Below, piece by piece: positions 17,170-24,862 of a stretch of 38,415 nucleotides of DNA. Below the pieces are notes generated by a model, which worked only from the letters and a program-made list of their open reading frames with translations, was not told the DNA's origin and made no database searches. Source of the stretch: Longilinea sp. Its GTDB lineage: Bacteria; Chloroflexota; Anaerolineae; Anaerolineales; Anaerolineaceae. The DNA lies in assembly GCA_026645875.1 (NCBI GenBank), contig JAPKMQ010000003.1, positions 1 to 38,415 of the forward strand, given 5' to 3'. Within the stretch, counting starts at the first letter, position 1. Every line of letters begins with the position of its first letter. A program made the translations under genes and the position numbers.

Positions 17170-18917
17170 GCCTGCCCCTCCCCGGCCCGTATCAGGTCCG
17201 AGTAAGCGCCGCCGGACGCCATCAATTCATCATGGGTGCCCAATTGCACCAATCGCCCATCTTCGAGTACCAGGATGGTATCCGCCTCCCGGACGGTGTG
17301 CAGGCGGTGCGCAATCACCAGTACCGTCCGATCGTAACACAGCTCGTGGATTGCCCGGGTCAGCAACGCTTCGTTTTCCGGGTCCAGATGAGCAGAGGGT
17401 TCGTCCAGAATCACCAGCGGTGCGTCACGCAGAAACGCACGCGCCAACGCCAGCCGCTGTGCCTGCCCCCCGCTCAATCGGCTGCCACCTTCGCCGATTT
17501 GCGTATCCCAACCCTGCGGCAGTTGATCCACCACCTCAACCAGCCCTGCCCGCCGGGCAGCCGCCTGAATTTCCTCTTCGCCCGCGTCTATCATGGCTAT
17601 GCGCATGTTTTCGCGCAGCGTGCCCTGAAATAGCACCGGGCGTTGCCCCACCCACGCGATCTGCTGCCGCCATTGCCCGGGGTCAATATCCTGCAACCGC
17701 TGGCGCCCAACCCTGATTTTGCCCTGGGTGGGCTGGATAAAGCCCAACAGCAGGTACGCCAGCGTACTCTTGCCAGCCCCGCTGCGTCCCACCAACGCCA
17801 CCAGCTCCCCCGGCTGTATGCAAAATGTCAAATCCTGTAGAACAGCCTCATCCCGGCCCGTGTATTGGTACGAAACGCCCTCAAAACAAATCGGCTCATC
17901 CCGCCAGTCGGTTTTCTCCCCAAATGGCCGGAAAACGTTGACCGATTGGCTGCGCACATCTGTTTCCGGCGTGTCCAGGATTTCAAAGATCCGACCGGCT
18001 GCGGCCACACCGCTCATACCGGCGTGAAAGCGAAGTCCCAGGTTGCGCAGCGGCAGGTAAAATTCCGGCGCGACGATCAGGATGAACAAGGCCTGCACGT
18101 AATCCAGGCGCCCGTAAAGCAGCCGCAGGCCGATTTCGACGGCCACGATAGCCGTACTCAACGTGCCCACAAGTTCGAGCACCAGAGCCGATAGGAACGT
18201 GATTTGAAGGACAGCCATCGTCGCCCGGCGGTAGCGCTCGCTCACCTCGCCGATTTTCTCAGCCCGGGCACGGCTCTGTCCCAAAGCCTTCAAAGTGGTC
18301 AGCCCCTGCAGGGTATCCAGAAAGAACGCGCTCATCCGGCTGAGTGCGAGGAATTGCCGCCGGGTGATTTTTTCAGCCAGTTTGCCGATCAGGATCATAA
18401 ATACGGGGATGAGCGGAGCGGTGACCAGCAACACGACCCCTGAAAGGAGGTCGCGCGGAAATACAGCCACCAAAACTGCCAGCGGGATGGCGCCAGCGAG
18501 CACGACCTGTGGCAGGAACTGGCTGAAATAGGCATCCAGGTTATCGACGCCTTGCAGCGCGGCCGCGCTGAGCTCGCCCGACTGCTGGCGCGCCTGGTAG
18601 GCTGGCCCGAGCCGCAGAAATTTTTCGAGGAGCAATTCGCGCAGCCCGGCTTTAACTCGCACCGCGACCGCACTCGCTGCCACCTCGCCGCCCAGCACAA
18701 CCCCCGCCCGCAGGAGAATAATGATCAGCAGTGTGACCAGCCAGGGCATCACCTGCTCGAGGTTTTTCCCTCCCAGAAACACGCCGTCCACAATCCGGGC
18801 CAGGCTGCCAGCCTGGGCAATCACCAGCAAGCCGCCCGCCAGCCCAAGGAGAACCGTCAACAGCAGGGCTCCTTTGGCCATGCGTGCCTGGCGCAACAAG
18901 CGCGGATCAATATTCAT
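17166..18917 (-). CDS. cydD: Thiol reductant ABC exporter subunit CydD
   Basis: 583 residues from the ATG at 18917. The frame extends upstream to 19034, but the extra 39 residues are not family-like. The APEFYLPLRNLGLRFHAG stretch (283-300) is typical of CydD and separates it from CydC. Motifs are Walker A GRSGAGKST (377-385), signature LSGGQ (481-485) and Walker B LVILDEP (501-507). No Shine-Dalgarno site is seen. Instead a promoter-like pair lies so close that transcription would start at the ATG, suggesting a leaderless message. It is coupled to cydC by a four-base overlap. Confidence 0.93.
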   Translation of the reverse strand: MNIDPRLLRQARMAKGALLLTVLLGLAGGLLVIAQAGSLARIVDGVFLGGKNLEQVMPWLVTLLIIILLRAGVVLGGEVAASAVAVRVKAGLRELLLEKFLRLGPAYQARQQSGELSAAALQGVDNLDAYFSQFLPQVVLAGAIPLAVLVAVFPRDLLSGVVLLVTAPLIPVFMILIGKLAEKITRRQFLALSRMSAFFLDTLQGLTTLKALGQSRARAEKIGEVSERYRRATMAVLQITFLSALVLELVGTLSTAIVAVEIGLRLLYGRLDYVQALFILIVAPEFYLPLRNLGLRFHAGMSGVAAAGRIFEILDTPETDVRSQSVNVFRPFGEKTDWRDEPICFEGVSYQYTGRDEAVLQDLTFCIQPGELVALVGRSGAGKSTLAYLLLGFIQPTQGKIRVGRQRLQDIDPGQWRQQIAWVGQRPVLFQGTLRENMRIAMIDAGEEEIQAAARRAGLVEVVDQLPQGWDTQIGEGGSRLSGGQAQRLALARAFLRDAPLVILDEPSAHLDPENEALLTRAIHELCYDRTVLVIAHRLHTVREADTILVLEDGRLVQLGTHDELMASGGAYSDLIRAGEGQA

Positions 18918-18923
18918 GGATTG

Positions 18924-18952
18924 ATTTTGACCGATGCACGCGGTTTCGTCAA
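18924..18952 (-). promoter_or_regulatory. Candidate cydDC promoter placing the start of transcription at the ATG
   Basis: On the minus strand: TTGACG (18952-18947), a 17-base spacer, CAAAAT (18929-18924), six bases, then the cydD ATG. The -35 matches consensus at five of six positions and the -10 at four. The spacing predicts a message beginning at or next to the start codon. Confidence 0.55.
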
Positions 18953-19004
18953 TGCATTTTCTCGCCGGCCTGTTGCACGCAACCGGGCTGTTCTGGCAGT
19001 GTTT

Positions 19005-19040
19005 AAGTATTTGTTCCTGAAAAACAAGGAACAAGCACTT
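19005..19040. promoter_or_regulatory. 36-base interrupted palindrome between cydD and bioY (candidate operator)
   Basis: TTGTTCCT (19011-19018) and AGGAACAA (19027-19034) are exact inverted repeats eight bases apart. The outer arms AAGT (19005-19008) and ACTT (19037-19040) extend the symmetry. It lies 100 bases before bioY and about 90 upstream of cydD. The form is that of a dimeric repressor site; it does not match the usual BirA or Rex consensus, so the regulator is unknown. Confidence 0.5.
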
Positions 19041-19139
19041 ACGCTGCGGTTACACCTGTCTCCTGCACAACACGGCGGGATCGTGGCAAAATTTCCCGTG
19101 GCTTTTCAAACCATCTTCTTTTTCAAGCGAGGTCAACGA

Positions 19140-19712
19140 ATGCAAGGCACATTATCGCTTCAATGGACGCGCCGGATTGGACTACACCAGACGGCCATCA
19201 CGAGCTTCGCGTGGGTGTTACTTGGCACGGCTGGCGTCGCGCTGCTGGCGCAGGTGCGTATCCCGCTGCCCTTCACGCCGGTGCCCATCACAGGGCAGAC
19301 CCTGGGCGTGCTGCTAATCGCCGCCATGCTGGGTGCGCGCCTCGGAACGGCCAGCCTGGGGCTGTACCTGGCCGGCGGGCTGGCGGGCCTGCCCTTCTTC
19401 ACCGGCGGCGGTTCCGGCCTGGCCCATTTAACCGGCCCCACCGGCGGTTTCCTGGTCGGATTTCTGACCGCCGCGTTGGTGGTCGGCGCGTTGGCCGAAC
19501 GCGGCTGGACGCGGTCGTGGCAAAAAACGGCCGCACTCTTCGCCATAGGTTCACTGTTGATTTACATCTGTGGCGCGGCATACCTGGCGATGTTCACCGG
19601 CCTCCGGCATGCGCTGGCAATTGGAGTGCTGCCCTTCCTGCCCGGTGACCTGCTGAAAGCCACCCTGGCCGCCGCACTGCTACCGGCTGCCTGGAAGCTG
19701 ACCGCACGCTGA
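19140..19712 (+). CDS. bioY: Biotin transporter BioY (ECF S component)
   Basis: 190 residues from the ATG at 19140, which has GAGG seven bases upstream; the frame continues upstream without family similarity. BioY is the six-helix substrate-binding subunit of energy-coupling-factor biotin transporters. Typical features are PLPFTPVPITGQTLGVLL (41-58), a glycine-rich middle GLAGLPFF, the GPTGGFLVGF motif (about 99-108) and PGDLLKA near the end. No EcfA or EcfT genes are nearby, so it would use shared energising subunits or act alone. It is bounded by a divergent regulatory region and a strong two-way terminator. Confidence 0.93.
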   Translation: MQGTLSLQWTRRIGLHQTAITSFAWVLLGTAGVALLAQVRIPLPFTPVPITGQTLGVLLIAAMLGARLGTASLGLYLAGGLAGLPFFTGGGSGLAHLTGPTGGFLVGFLTAALVVGALAERGWTRSWQKTAALFAIGSLLIYICGAAYLAMFTGLRHALAIGVLPFLPGDLLKATLAAALLPAAWKLTAR

Positions 19713-19728
19713 CCGAAGCCTGAGAACA

Positions 19729-19758
19729 AAAAAGCCTGTGATTTTTCACAGGCTTTTT
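19729..19758. terminator. Strong bidirectional terminator between bioY and the creatininase-family gene
   Basis: A 13-base-pair stem (AAAAAGCCTGTGA with TCACAGGCTTTTT) closes a TTTT loop, flanked by a further TGAGAA/TTCTCA pairing. Both strands end in a run of five or more T. Placed between converging genes. Confidence 0.88.
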
Positions 19759-19763
19759 GCTTC

Positions 19764-20444
19764 TCAGAACTCCAGCTCGAACAACACGTCCTTGACGGCT
19801 GCATCAAAGATTTCCTGCATGATCTCGTCGTCCGCCTGATAGGCGCCGCCAAACACGCCGTCGCCATAGGTGCTGCGGGTTTCCTCGGCGTTCAGCACGC
19901 CTTTAAACTGCGGCGCCAGCTTTTCGCCCTCGGGCAGCTCGCTCACCCGCGTAAAGGGGAAGTTTTCGCTCCAGTTGGCATGAAAGAAGCGCAAGTTGTG
20001 GCGCATGCCGATCTCGGTGACGCTGGTGGCACGCCACCACTCGTACCAACCTAGTTTCAAACCCGGCAACTGATTTGCCAGTTCATAGAGTCGGGTTCCC
20101 CCGGCAGCATTGCCGCCGTGACCGTTGAGAACCAGCATGCGCCGGAAGCCATGCCCGTACAGCGAGCGAACAACATCCTCCAAAACGTCCATGAAGGTGC
20201 TGGCGCGCAGGCTGATCGTCCCGGGGTACTTGAGAAAGTACGGCGAATTGCCAAAGTTCAGCGGCGGCGCTACCAGTACGCTGGTTTGCTGGCTGGCGGC
20301 ATCCGCCAACGCAAGCGGAATCTTGATATCGGCTAGCAGGCTGAGATAGCCGTGCTGCTCGCAGGACCCAATGACCAGCATGATCCTGTCGTCGCCTTTC
20401 AGGTAGGCTTCCACGTCCATCCAGTTCAATTCTTCCAGCCGCAT
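19764..20444 (-). CDS. Creatininase family amidohydrolase
   Basis: 226 residues. The family contains creatinine amidohydrolase and related metal-dependent cyclic-amide hydrolases such as the formamide hydrolases of riboflavin and mycofactocin pathways. Metal-binding motifs seen are CEQHGYLSLLADI (28-40; the E-x-H and D ligands), the NGHGGN motif (about 107-112) and a downstream glutamate in HANWSENF. GGGAGGGG precedes the ATG. It follows leuS on the same strand but is separated by a hairpin. Nothing around it fixes the substrate. Confidence 0.85.
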   Translation of the reverse strand: MRLEELNWMDVEAYLKGDDRIMLVIGSCEQHGYLSLLADIKIPLALADAASQQTSVLVAPPLNFGNSPYFLKYPGTISLRASTFMDVLEDVVRSLYGHGFRRMLVLNGHGGNAAGGTRLYELANQLPGLKLGWYEWWRATSVTEIGMRHNLRFFHANWSENFPFTRVSELPEGEKLAPQFKGVLNAEETRSTYGDGVFGGAYQADDEIMQEIFDAAVKDVLFELEF

Positions 20445-20465
20445 TTACCCCTCCCAATCATCAAG

Positions 20466-20502
20466 CAACCAGCGGCAAGTCGGATTTCCCCGCCGCTGGT
20501 TG
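20466..20502 (-). terminator. Hairpin after leuS
   Basis: An 11-base-pair perfect stem (CAACCAGCGGC with GCCGCTGGTTG) with a 15-base loop lies between the leuS stop and the next start on the same strand. It lacks a clear T run, so it may reduce rather than stop transcription, or stabilise the leuS message. Confidence 0.5.
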
Positions 20503-20543
20503 TGTTGGATCAATTCTCAGAACCCTGGCGTTGCGGGATCAAT

Positions 20544-23000
20544 CTATCCGACGATATTGACCAGCCGCCCGGGCACATAGATGACCTGCCTGGGCTCTCG
20601 CCCGGCCAGCCCTTTCTGCACCGCGTCGCTCGCCAGCGCGGCGGCCCTGGCATCCGCCTCGCTGATACCCGCCGGTACCTGGATGCGGTCGCGCACCTTG
20701 CCGTTGATCTGCACCACCAGCGTGATCTCATCTTCCGCCGCGGCAGCTTCATCGACCTGCGGCCAGGGCTGCGTGTGAATCGAGTAGGCATATCCCTGGC
20801 GCTGCCACAACTCTTCAGTGATGTGCGGGGCAACCGGCGCCAACAGTTTCAGGTAGATCTCTTCAGCTTCCTTCCAGGCCGGCGTACCAAAGGCACCCTG
20901 CGACTTGGCATCCACCATCACGTTCATCAACTCCATCATCGCTGAGATGATGGTGTTGAACTCGAATTGCTCGAAGTCGCGCGTCACCGAACGCACCGTC
21001 TGGTGCACTTTGCGCCGCAACCCGCGGATCATCGCCGGGGCCGCATGGCCGCCCGCGGCAGGTTCAACCAGCGTGGTCCACACGCGCCTGATCCAGCGCG
21101 CCGAGCCGTCGATACCCTTGCTGTTCCACGGAGCGCCCATATCCCAACGCGCGAAGAACATCAAATAAGCCCGCACCGTATCTGCACCATAAGACTTCAC
21201 CAGACCATCCGGCGCGACCACGTTGCCGCGGCTCTTGGACATCTTCTCCGAATCCTCGCCCAGCACCATGCCCTGATTCCGCAACTTCAGCATGGGTTCG
21301 TGGCCTTCCATGATGCCCATGTCACGCCCGGCTTTGTGGAAGAAGCGCGTGTAGATCAAATGCATGGTGGCATGCTCGATGCCGCCGGTATAGATATCCA
21401 CCGGCATCCAGTAGTCGTATTCCTTTGGGTCAAAGGGACCCTGGTCGTAACGAGGGCTCAGGTAGCGCAGGTGATACCACGATGAGCACATGAAGGTGTC
21501 CATCGTGTCGGTGTCACGCTCAGCCGCGCCGCCGCAAACCGGGCAGGTGGTAAAGCGCCAGGTCGGGTGCAACTTCAAGGGGCTCTCGCCGGTGGGCTTC
21601 CATTCCACGTCGTCCGGCAGCACCACGGGCAGTTGGTCATCGGGCACGGGCACAGCACCGCAGTTCGGGCAGTGGATCATCGGAATAGGCGCGCCCCAGT
21701 AGCGCTGTCGCGAGATCAACCAGTCGCGCAGGCGGTAGTTGGTGGCGCGGTGTCCCACGCCCTTTTCCTCAACAAAGGCGACCGCGCGGTCAAAGGCTTC
21801 CCCACCGGGCGTGCCGGTCAGCGGCCCCGAGTTGACCATGTTGCCGGCCGCCGGCACCGCCGCGGTCATGTCTTCCTCACGGATCGGATCGATATCCGCC
21901 GGCTGGATGACCACCTTGACCGGCAGCCCGAACTTACGCGCAAAGTCATAATCGCGCTGGTCGTGCGCCGGCACAGCCATGATCGCGCCGGTGCCGTAGG
22001 TCATCAGCACGTAATCCGCAATCCAGATCGGGATGCGCTCGCCGTTTACCGGGTTGATGGCATAGCCGCCGGTGAACACGCCGCTCTTTTCCTTGTCCGC
22101 GGCTTCGCGCTGGATGTCGGTCTGGCGGGATGCCTGCAAAACGTATTCCGCAACGGCGGCTTTCTGTTCCGACGTGGTGATCTTCGCCACCAGTGGATGC
22201 TCAGGCGCCAGAACCATGAAGGTCACGCCCCACAGGGTGTCCGGGCGGGTGGTGAACACCTGCAGCGGGTCGCCCTGTTCGGTGTTGAAGACGACATGCG
22301 CACCCTCCGATTTGCCAATCCAGTTGGTTTGGAGCGTCTGCACGCGTTCCGGCCAGTCGATGCCGTCAAAGCGCAGCAATTCATCCGCGTATTTTGTGAT
22401 GCGGAAGAACCATTGATCCAGGTCTTTCTTGATCACCGGCGTGCCGCAGCGCTCGCAATGGCGGTCATCGCCCCACACCTGCTCGCGCGCCAGGGTGGTA
22501 TTGCAATTGGGGCACCAATCGACGGGCGACATCTTATGATACGCCAGCCCGTGCTTGAAGAGCTGCGTGAAGAACCACTGCGTCCAGCGGTAATATTCCG
22601 GATCGGCCGAAACAGCTTCGCGCCGCCAGTCGAACATAGCGCCCATGGAACGCAACTGCTTGCGCATGTTCTCGATGTTGCGGTAGGTCCACACGCGGGG
22701 GTGGATGTTCTTTCGGATTGCCGCGTTTTCGGCCGGAAGCCCAAAAGCATCGAAACCCATCGGAAAAAGCACGTTGAACCCGCGCATGCGCATGAAGCGC
22801 GCCCGGGCATCCGAGGGCGTCATGGCATACCAGTGACCGATGTGCAGGTCGCCGGATGGGTACGGCAGCATGGTCAGCGCGTAATACTTGGGGCGCTTTG
22901 GATCAATATCGGAGTGATACAGTCCATCGGCTTCCCAACGCTGCTGCCAGCGGGGCTCGATCTCTGCTGGATTGTAAATTGGGCTTTCGTTCCTGGCCAT
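20544..23000 (-). CDS. leuS: Leucyl-tRNA synthetase
   Basis: 818 residues from the ATG at 23000, chosen for its AAGGAG site six bases upstream and because the 33 upstream residues overlap the leader RNA. Class I synthetase that charges tRNA-Leu. The HIGH signature is LHIGHWYAM and the KMSKS loop is EKMSKSRGN. The editing domain has TTRPDTLWGV and the conserved aspartate region MAVPAHDQRDYDFA. Zinc-type cysteine pairs occur at CPNCNT and CERCGT, and again in CPNCGA and CPVCGG. Expression should be controlled by the T-box leader directly upstream. Confidence 0.97.
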   Translation of the reverse strand: MARNESPIYNPAEIEPRWQQRWEADGLYHSDIDPKRPKYYALTMLPYPSGDLHIGHWYAMTPSDARARFMRMRGFNVLFPMGFDAFGLPAENAAIRKNIHPRVWTYRNIENMRKQLRSMGAMFDWRREAVSADPEYYRWTQWFFTQLFKHGLAYHKMSPVDWCPNCNTTLAREQVWGDDRHCERCGTPVIKKDLDQWFFRITKYADELLRFDGIDWPERVQTLQTNWIGKSEGAHVVFNTEQGDPLQVFTTRPDTLWGVTFMVLAPEHPLVAKITTSEQKAAVAEYVLQASRQTDIQREAADKEKSGVFTGGYAINPVNGERIPIWIADYVLMTYGTGAIMAVPAHDQRDYDFARKFGLPVKVVIQPADIDPIREEDMTAAVPAAGNMVNSGPLTGTPGGEAFDRAVAFVEEKGVGHRATNYRLRDWLISRQRYWGAPIPMIHCPNCGAVPVPDDQLPVVLPDDVEWKPTGESPLKLHPTWRFTTCPVCGGAAERDTDTMDTFMCSSWYHLRYLSPRYDQGPFDPKEYDYWMPVDIYTGGIEHATMHLIYTRFFHKAGRDMGIMEGHEPMLKLRNQGMVLGEDSEKMSKSRGNVVAPDGLVKSYGADTVRAYLMFFARWDMGAPWNSKGIDGSARWIRRVWTTLVEPAAGGHAAPAMIRGLRRKVHQTVRSVTRDFEQFEFNTIISAMMELMNVMVDAKSQGAFGTPAWKEAEEIYLKLLAPVAPHITEELWQRQGYAYSIHTQPWPQVDEAAAAEDEITLVVQINGKVRDRIQVPAGISEADARAAALASDAVQKGLAGREPRQVIYVPGRLVNIVG

Positions 23001-23032
23001 TCTCATCTCCTTGCTTGTTACGTTGCTCGAAA

Positions 23033-23305
23033 ACAAAAAACCTCCATCCTGTGAGGGACGAAGGTTTACTCCGCGGTACCACCCTGCTTGCCTGAGCAAA
23101 TTGCTCAGACCGCTTTCGGCGCGTTATCGGGCGCACCCGGCTGAGGCTACTGGAGTTCACCGCAACAGCTTGCCCCCAGGTGGGGGCGTCCAGGCGAGTT
23201 CAGCCTTGCAGCGCTCCGCTGGCGCTTTGCCGGGCTCACACCTCGCTCTCCCGGCTCGCTGTCGGATGGCTTACTACTCCTGACGTGGCTTTTCTGATCG
23301 ATTGT
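23033..23305 (-). promoter_or_regulatory. T-box riboswitch leader of leuS (CUC specifier)
   Basis: The minus strand contains AGGGTGGTACCGCGG (23085-23071), the near-invariant T-box sequence that binds the uncharged tRNA end. It is followed by CGTCCCT, which completes the antiterminator, and then a terminator. Upstream, stem I can be drawn: an outer helix GTCAGG with CCTGGAC, an internal loop with AGTAGTA on one side and GAACTCG on the other, and an inner helix AGCC with GGCT. In T-boxes the AGUA/GAA loop-E motif is followed by the specifier codon, here CUC (23198-23196), a leucine codon matching the downstream leuS. Uncharged tRNA-Leu(GAG) should stabilise the antiterminator and switch leuS on. 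Confidence 0.95.
23035..23066 (-). terminator. T-box attenuator terminator
   Basis: Eleven-base-pair stem (AACCTTCGTCC with GGATGGAGGTT, two G-U pairs) around a six-base loop, followed by TTTTTT. It overlaps the CGTCCCT arm of the antiterminator, so the two structures exclude each other. Confidence 0.9.
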
Positions 23306-23311
23306 CCATTC

Positions 23312-23320
23312 ATTGTACCA
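23312..23320 (-). promoter_or_regulatory. Extended -10 box for the leuS T-box transcript
   Basis: TGGTACAAT on the minus strand, about seven bases before the expected 5' end of the leader near 23305. The -35 region is weak, as with other extended -10 promoters here. Confidence 0.6.
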
Positions 23321-23340
23321 GAAAAAGGCCTGGAATGAAC

Positions 23341-23384
23341 ATCAGGCACCCAGGTTTCAATAAATTGATTCCGCGGTGCCTGAT
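23341..23384 (-). terminator. Ten-base-pair hairpin downstream of the tRNA genes
   Basis: ATCAGGCACC and GGTGCCTGAT are exact inverted repeats with a 24-base loop. It starts 18 bases past the end of the second tRNA and lies just before the leuS leader promoter. It would separate the tRNA transcript from leuS, though no T run follows. Confidence 0.45.
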
Positions 23385-23402
23385 CTTCGACCTCTTCCGG
23401 AG

Positions 23403-23475
23403 TGGACCCAGGGGGATTCGAACCCCCGGCCTTCTCAATGCCATTGAGACGCGCTCCCAACTGCGCTATGGGCCC
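23403..23475 (-). tRNA. tRNA-Ala (anticodon GGC)
   Basis: 73 bases folding into a complete cloverleaf. The acceptor GGGCCCA pairs with TGGGTCC and includes the G3-U70 wobble that defines alanine tRNAs. The anticodon stem TCTCA/TGAGA closes the loop ATGGCAT with anticodon GGC. The T stem GGGGG/CCCCC closes TTCGAAT. The discriminator is A; CCA is not encoded. It lies 51 bases downstream of the other alanine tRNA and probably shares its transcript. Confidence 0.96.
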
Positions 23476-23526
23476 GGTTCTTTCAACTCGATTGCTAAGG
23501 TACTTGCGCGGGTCGTTTCACCCCAG

Positions 23527-23599
23527 TGGACCTGAGGGGATTCGAACCCCTGGCCTCCTCAGTGCGATTGAGGCGCGCTCCCAGCTGCGCTACAGGCCC
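23527..23599 (-). tRNA. tRNA-Ala (anticodon CGC)
   Basis: 73 bases. The acceptor GGGCCTG pairs with CAGGTCC, again with G3-U70. The anticodon stem CCTCA/TGAGG closes the loop ATCGCAC, giving anticodon CGC. The T arm has TTCGAAT. The discriminator is A and CCA is not encoded. It is the first tRNA after a strong promoter. Confidence 0.96.
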
Positions 23600-23616
23600 T
23601 TGCTCAGAGTGAATAG

Positions 23617-23645
23617 ATTTTACTCGAGAGGGTTCACCCTGTCAA
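23617..23645 (-). promoter_or_regulatory. Sigma-70 promoter of the tRNA-Ala pair
   Basis: On the minus strand TTGACA (23645-23640), exactly 17 bases, then TAAAAT (23622-23617), ending 17 bases before the first tRNA. A perfect -35 and a five-of-six -10 make this the best promoter in the window. Confidence 0.88.
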
Positions 23646-23706
23646 GACACAGGGAAAATTTTTTTGCTTCCAAATCCAACCAATTTCGAACAGGTTTGGA
23701 ATGGAT

Positions 23707-23712
23707 TATAAT
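23707..23712 (+). promoter_or_regulatory. Candidate -10 box for the M24 peptidase gene
   Basis: TATAAT, 36 bases before the chosen ATG. It shows that the upstream in-frame ATG at 23701 is inside the promoter and is not the start. The -35 is poor. Confidence 0.55.
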
Positions 23713-23748
23713 CAATCGTCTGTCCTACCAGTAATAAGGAGTTCTTCC

Positions 23749-24855
23749 ATGACCTCTGATCGGCTCTCCCGCCTGTATGATCTGATGCGTATCCACCAAT
23801 TGGATGCCCTGGCGCTGAACCCCGGGCAAACGCTGACCTATTTGACCGGCCTGCAGTTTCACCTGATGGAGCGCCCCACCCTGCTTCTGCTGGCGCCGCC
23901 ACAGGAAGCAGTGGTTGTGTTGCCAGAGCTGGAAGCCGGGAAACTATCCCAGGCACATTTCCCGATGCACGCCTTTACATATGGCGACAATCCTGCCCTG
24001 TGGGGCGAGGTGATCCGCCAGGCATGCCAGGCTGCAGGGTTGGACGGCCGGACGGTCGGCGTGGAGCCGTTGCGCCTGCGCTTCATGGAACTGAATTACC
24101 TACGCGCCGCCGCGCCGCAGGCGAAATTCCTATCCGGCGAGACTGCGATCAACAGCCTTCGCATCCAAAAAGATGCCAGCGAAGTGGAAGCCATGCGCAA
24201 GGCGGTGAAAATCGCCGAGCAGGGCTTTTTGCGCATGCTGAAACACGTAAAAATCGGCATGACCGAGCGCGAACTGGCTGCCGAGCTGTCATTGCAGATG
24301 CTTCGCGGCGGTTCAGAGCCCGAACTCCCGTTTTCGCCAATCATCGCCAGCGGACCCAACAGCGCCAACCCGCATGCCAACCCCTCCGACCGCTGCCTCG
24401 CTGCCGGCGATCTGGTGGTGGTGGACTGGGGCGCTTCATATGCAGGTTATTATTCCGACCTCACCCGCACGCTGGCCGTCGGCGACGTTGAATCGGAACT
24501 GCGCCAGATCGCGCGGATTGTGGCGGATGCCAACGCAGCCGGCCGCGCCGCTGGCAAACCCGGGATCACTGCCGGTGAAGTCGATCAGGCAGCGCGTGCG
24601 GTGATCGCGGCCGCCGGATACGGGCAATTCTTCACCCACCGCACCGGGCACGGCCTGGGCATGGAAACACACGAACAACCCTACATGTTCGGCGAAAACA
24701 AACTACGCCTTGCCGATGGCATGGTCTATACCGTTGAACCGGGCATCTACCTGCCAGGCCGCGGAGGCGTGCGCATTGAGGATGACGTTGTCGTTACCGC
24801 GGACGGCTGCGAATCATTGAGCAGCCTGCCCCGCGATCTTTACCAGGTCGGCTGA
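23749..24855 (+). CDS. M24 family Xaa-Pro aminopeptidase/dipeptidase
   Basis: 368 residues from the ATG at 23749, which has AAGGAG seven bases upstream. A creatinase-like N-terminal domain (about 1-135) precedes the pita-bread peptidase fold. All five metal ligands of the M24 family are present: D226, D237, H301, E330 and E344, in the VDWGASYAGYYSDLTRT, HRTGHGLG, VEPGIY and RIEDDV motifs. The enzyme should release N-terminal residues next to proline, in the cytoplasm, with two Mn, Co or Zn ions. The length is closer to PepQ-type than to AMPP. An MFS transporter starts eight bases after its stop. Confidence 0.92.
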   Translation: MTSDRLSRLYDLMRIHQLDALALNPGQTLTYLTGLQFHLMERPTLLLLAPPQEAVVVLPELEAGKLSQAHFPMHAFTYGDNPALWGEVIRQACQAAGLDGRTVGVEPLRLRFMELNYLRAAAPQAKFLSGETAINSLRIQKDASEVEAMRKAVKIAEQGFLRMLKHVKIGMTERELAAELSLQMLRGGSEPELPFSPIIASGPNSANPHANPSDRCLAAGDLVVVDWGASYAGYYSDLTRTLAVGDVESELRQIARIVADANAAGRAAGKPGITAGEVDQAARAVIAAAGYGQFFTHRTGHGLGMETHEQPYMFGENKLRLADGMVYTVEPGIYLPGRGGVRIEDDVVVTADGCESLSSLPRDLYQVG

Positions 24856-24862
24856 TCCCGCC

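Noticed and set aside
19011-19027. Rex-like redox site between cydD and bioY
   Set aside because: TTGTT and AACAA are seven bases apart rather than eight, and the longer symmetry with GGAACAA explains the sequence better.
21567-23054. 495-codon open frame antisense to leuS
   Set aside because: leuS is complete and well conserved on the other strand; long antisense frames are common in GC-rich genes, and this product has no recognisable motifs.
23302-23734. Open frames giving peptides with GIRTPG and GFEPP motifs
   Set aside because: These arise from reading through the antisense of the two alanine tRNA genes, a well-known annotation artefact.
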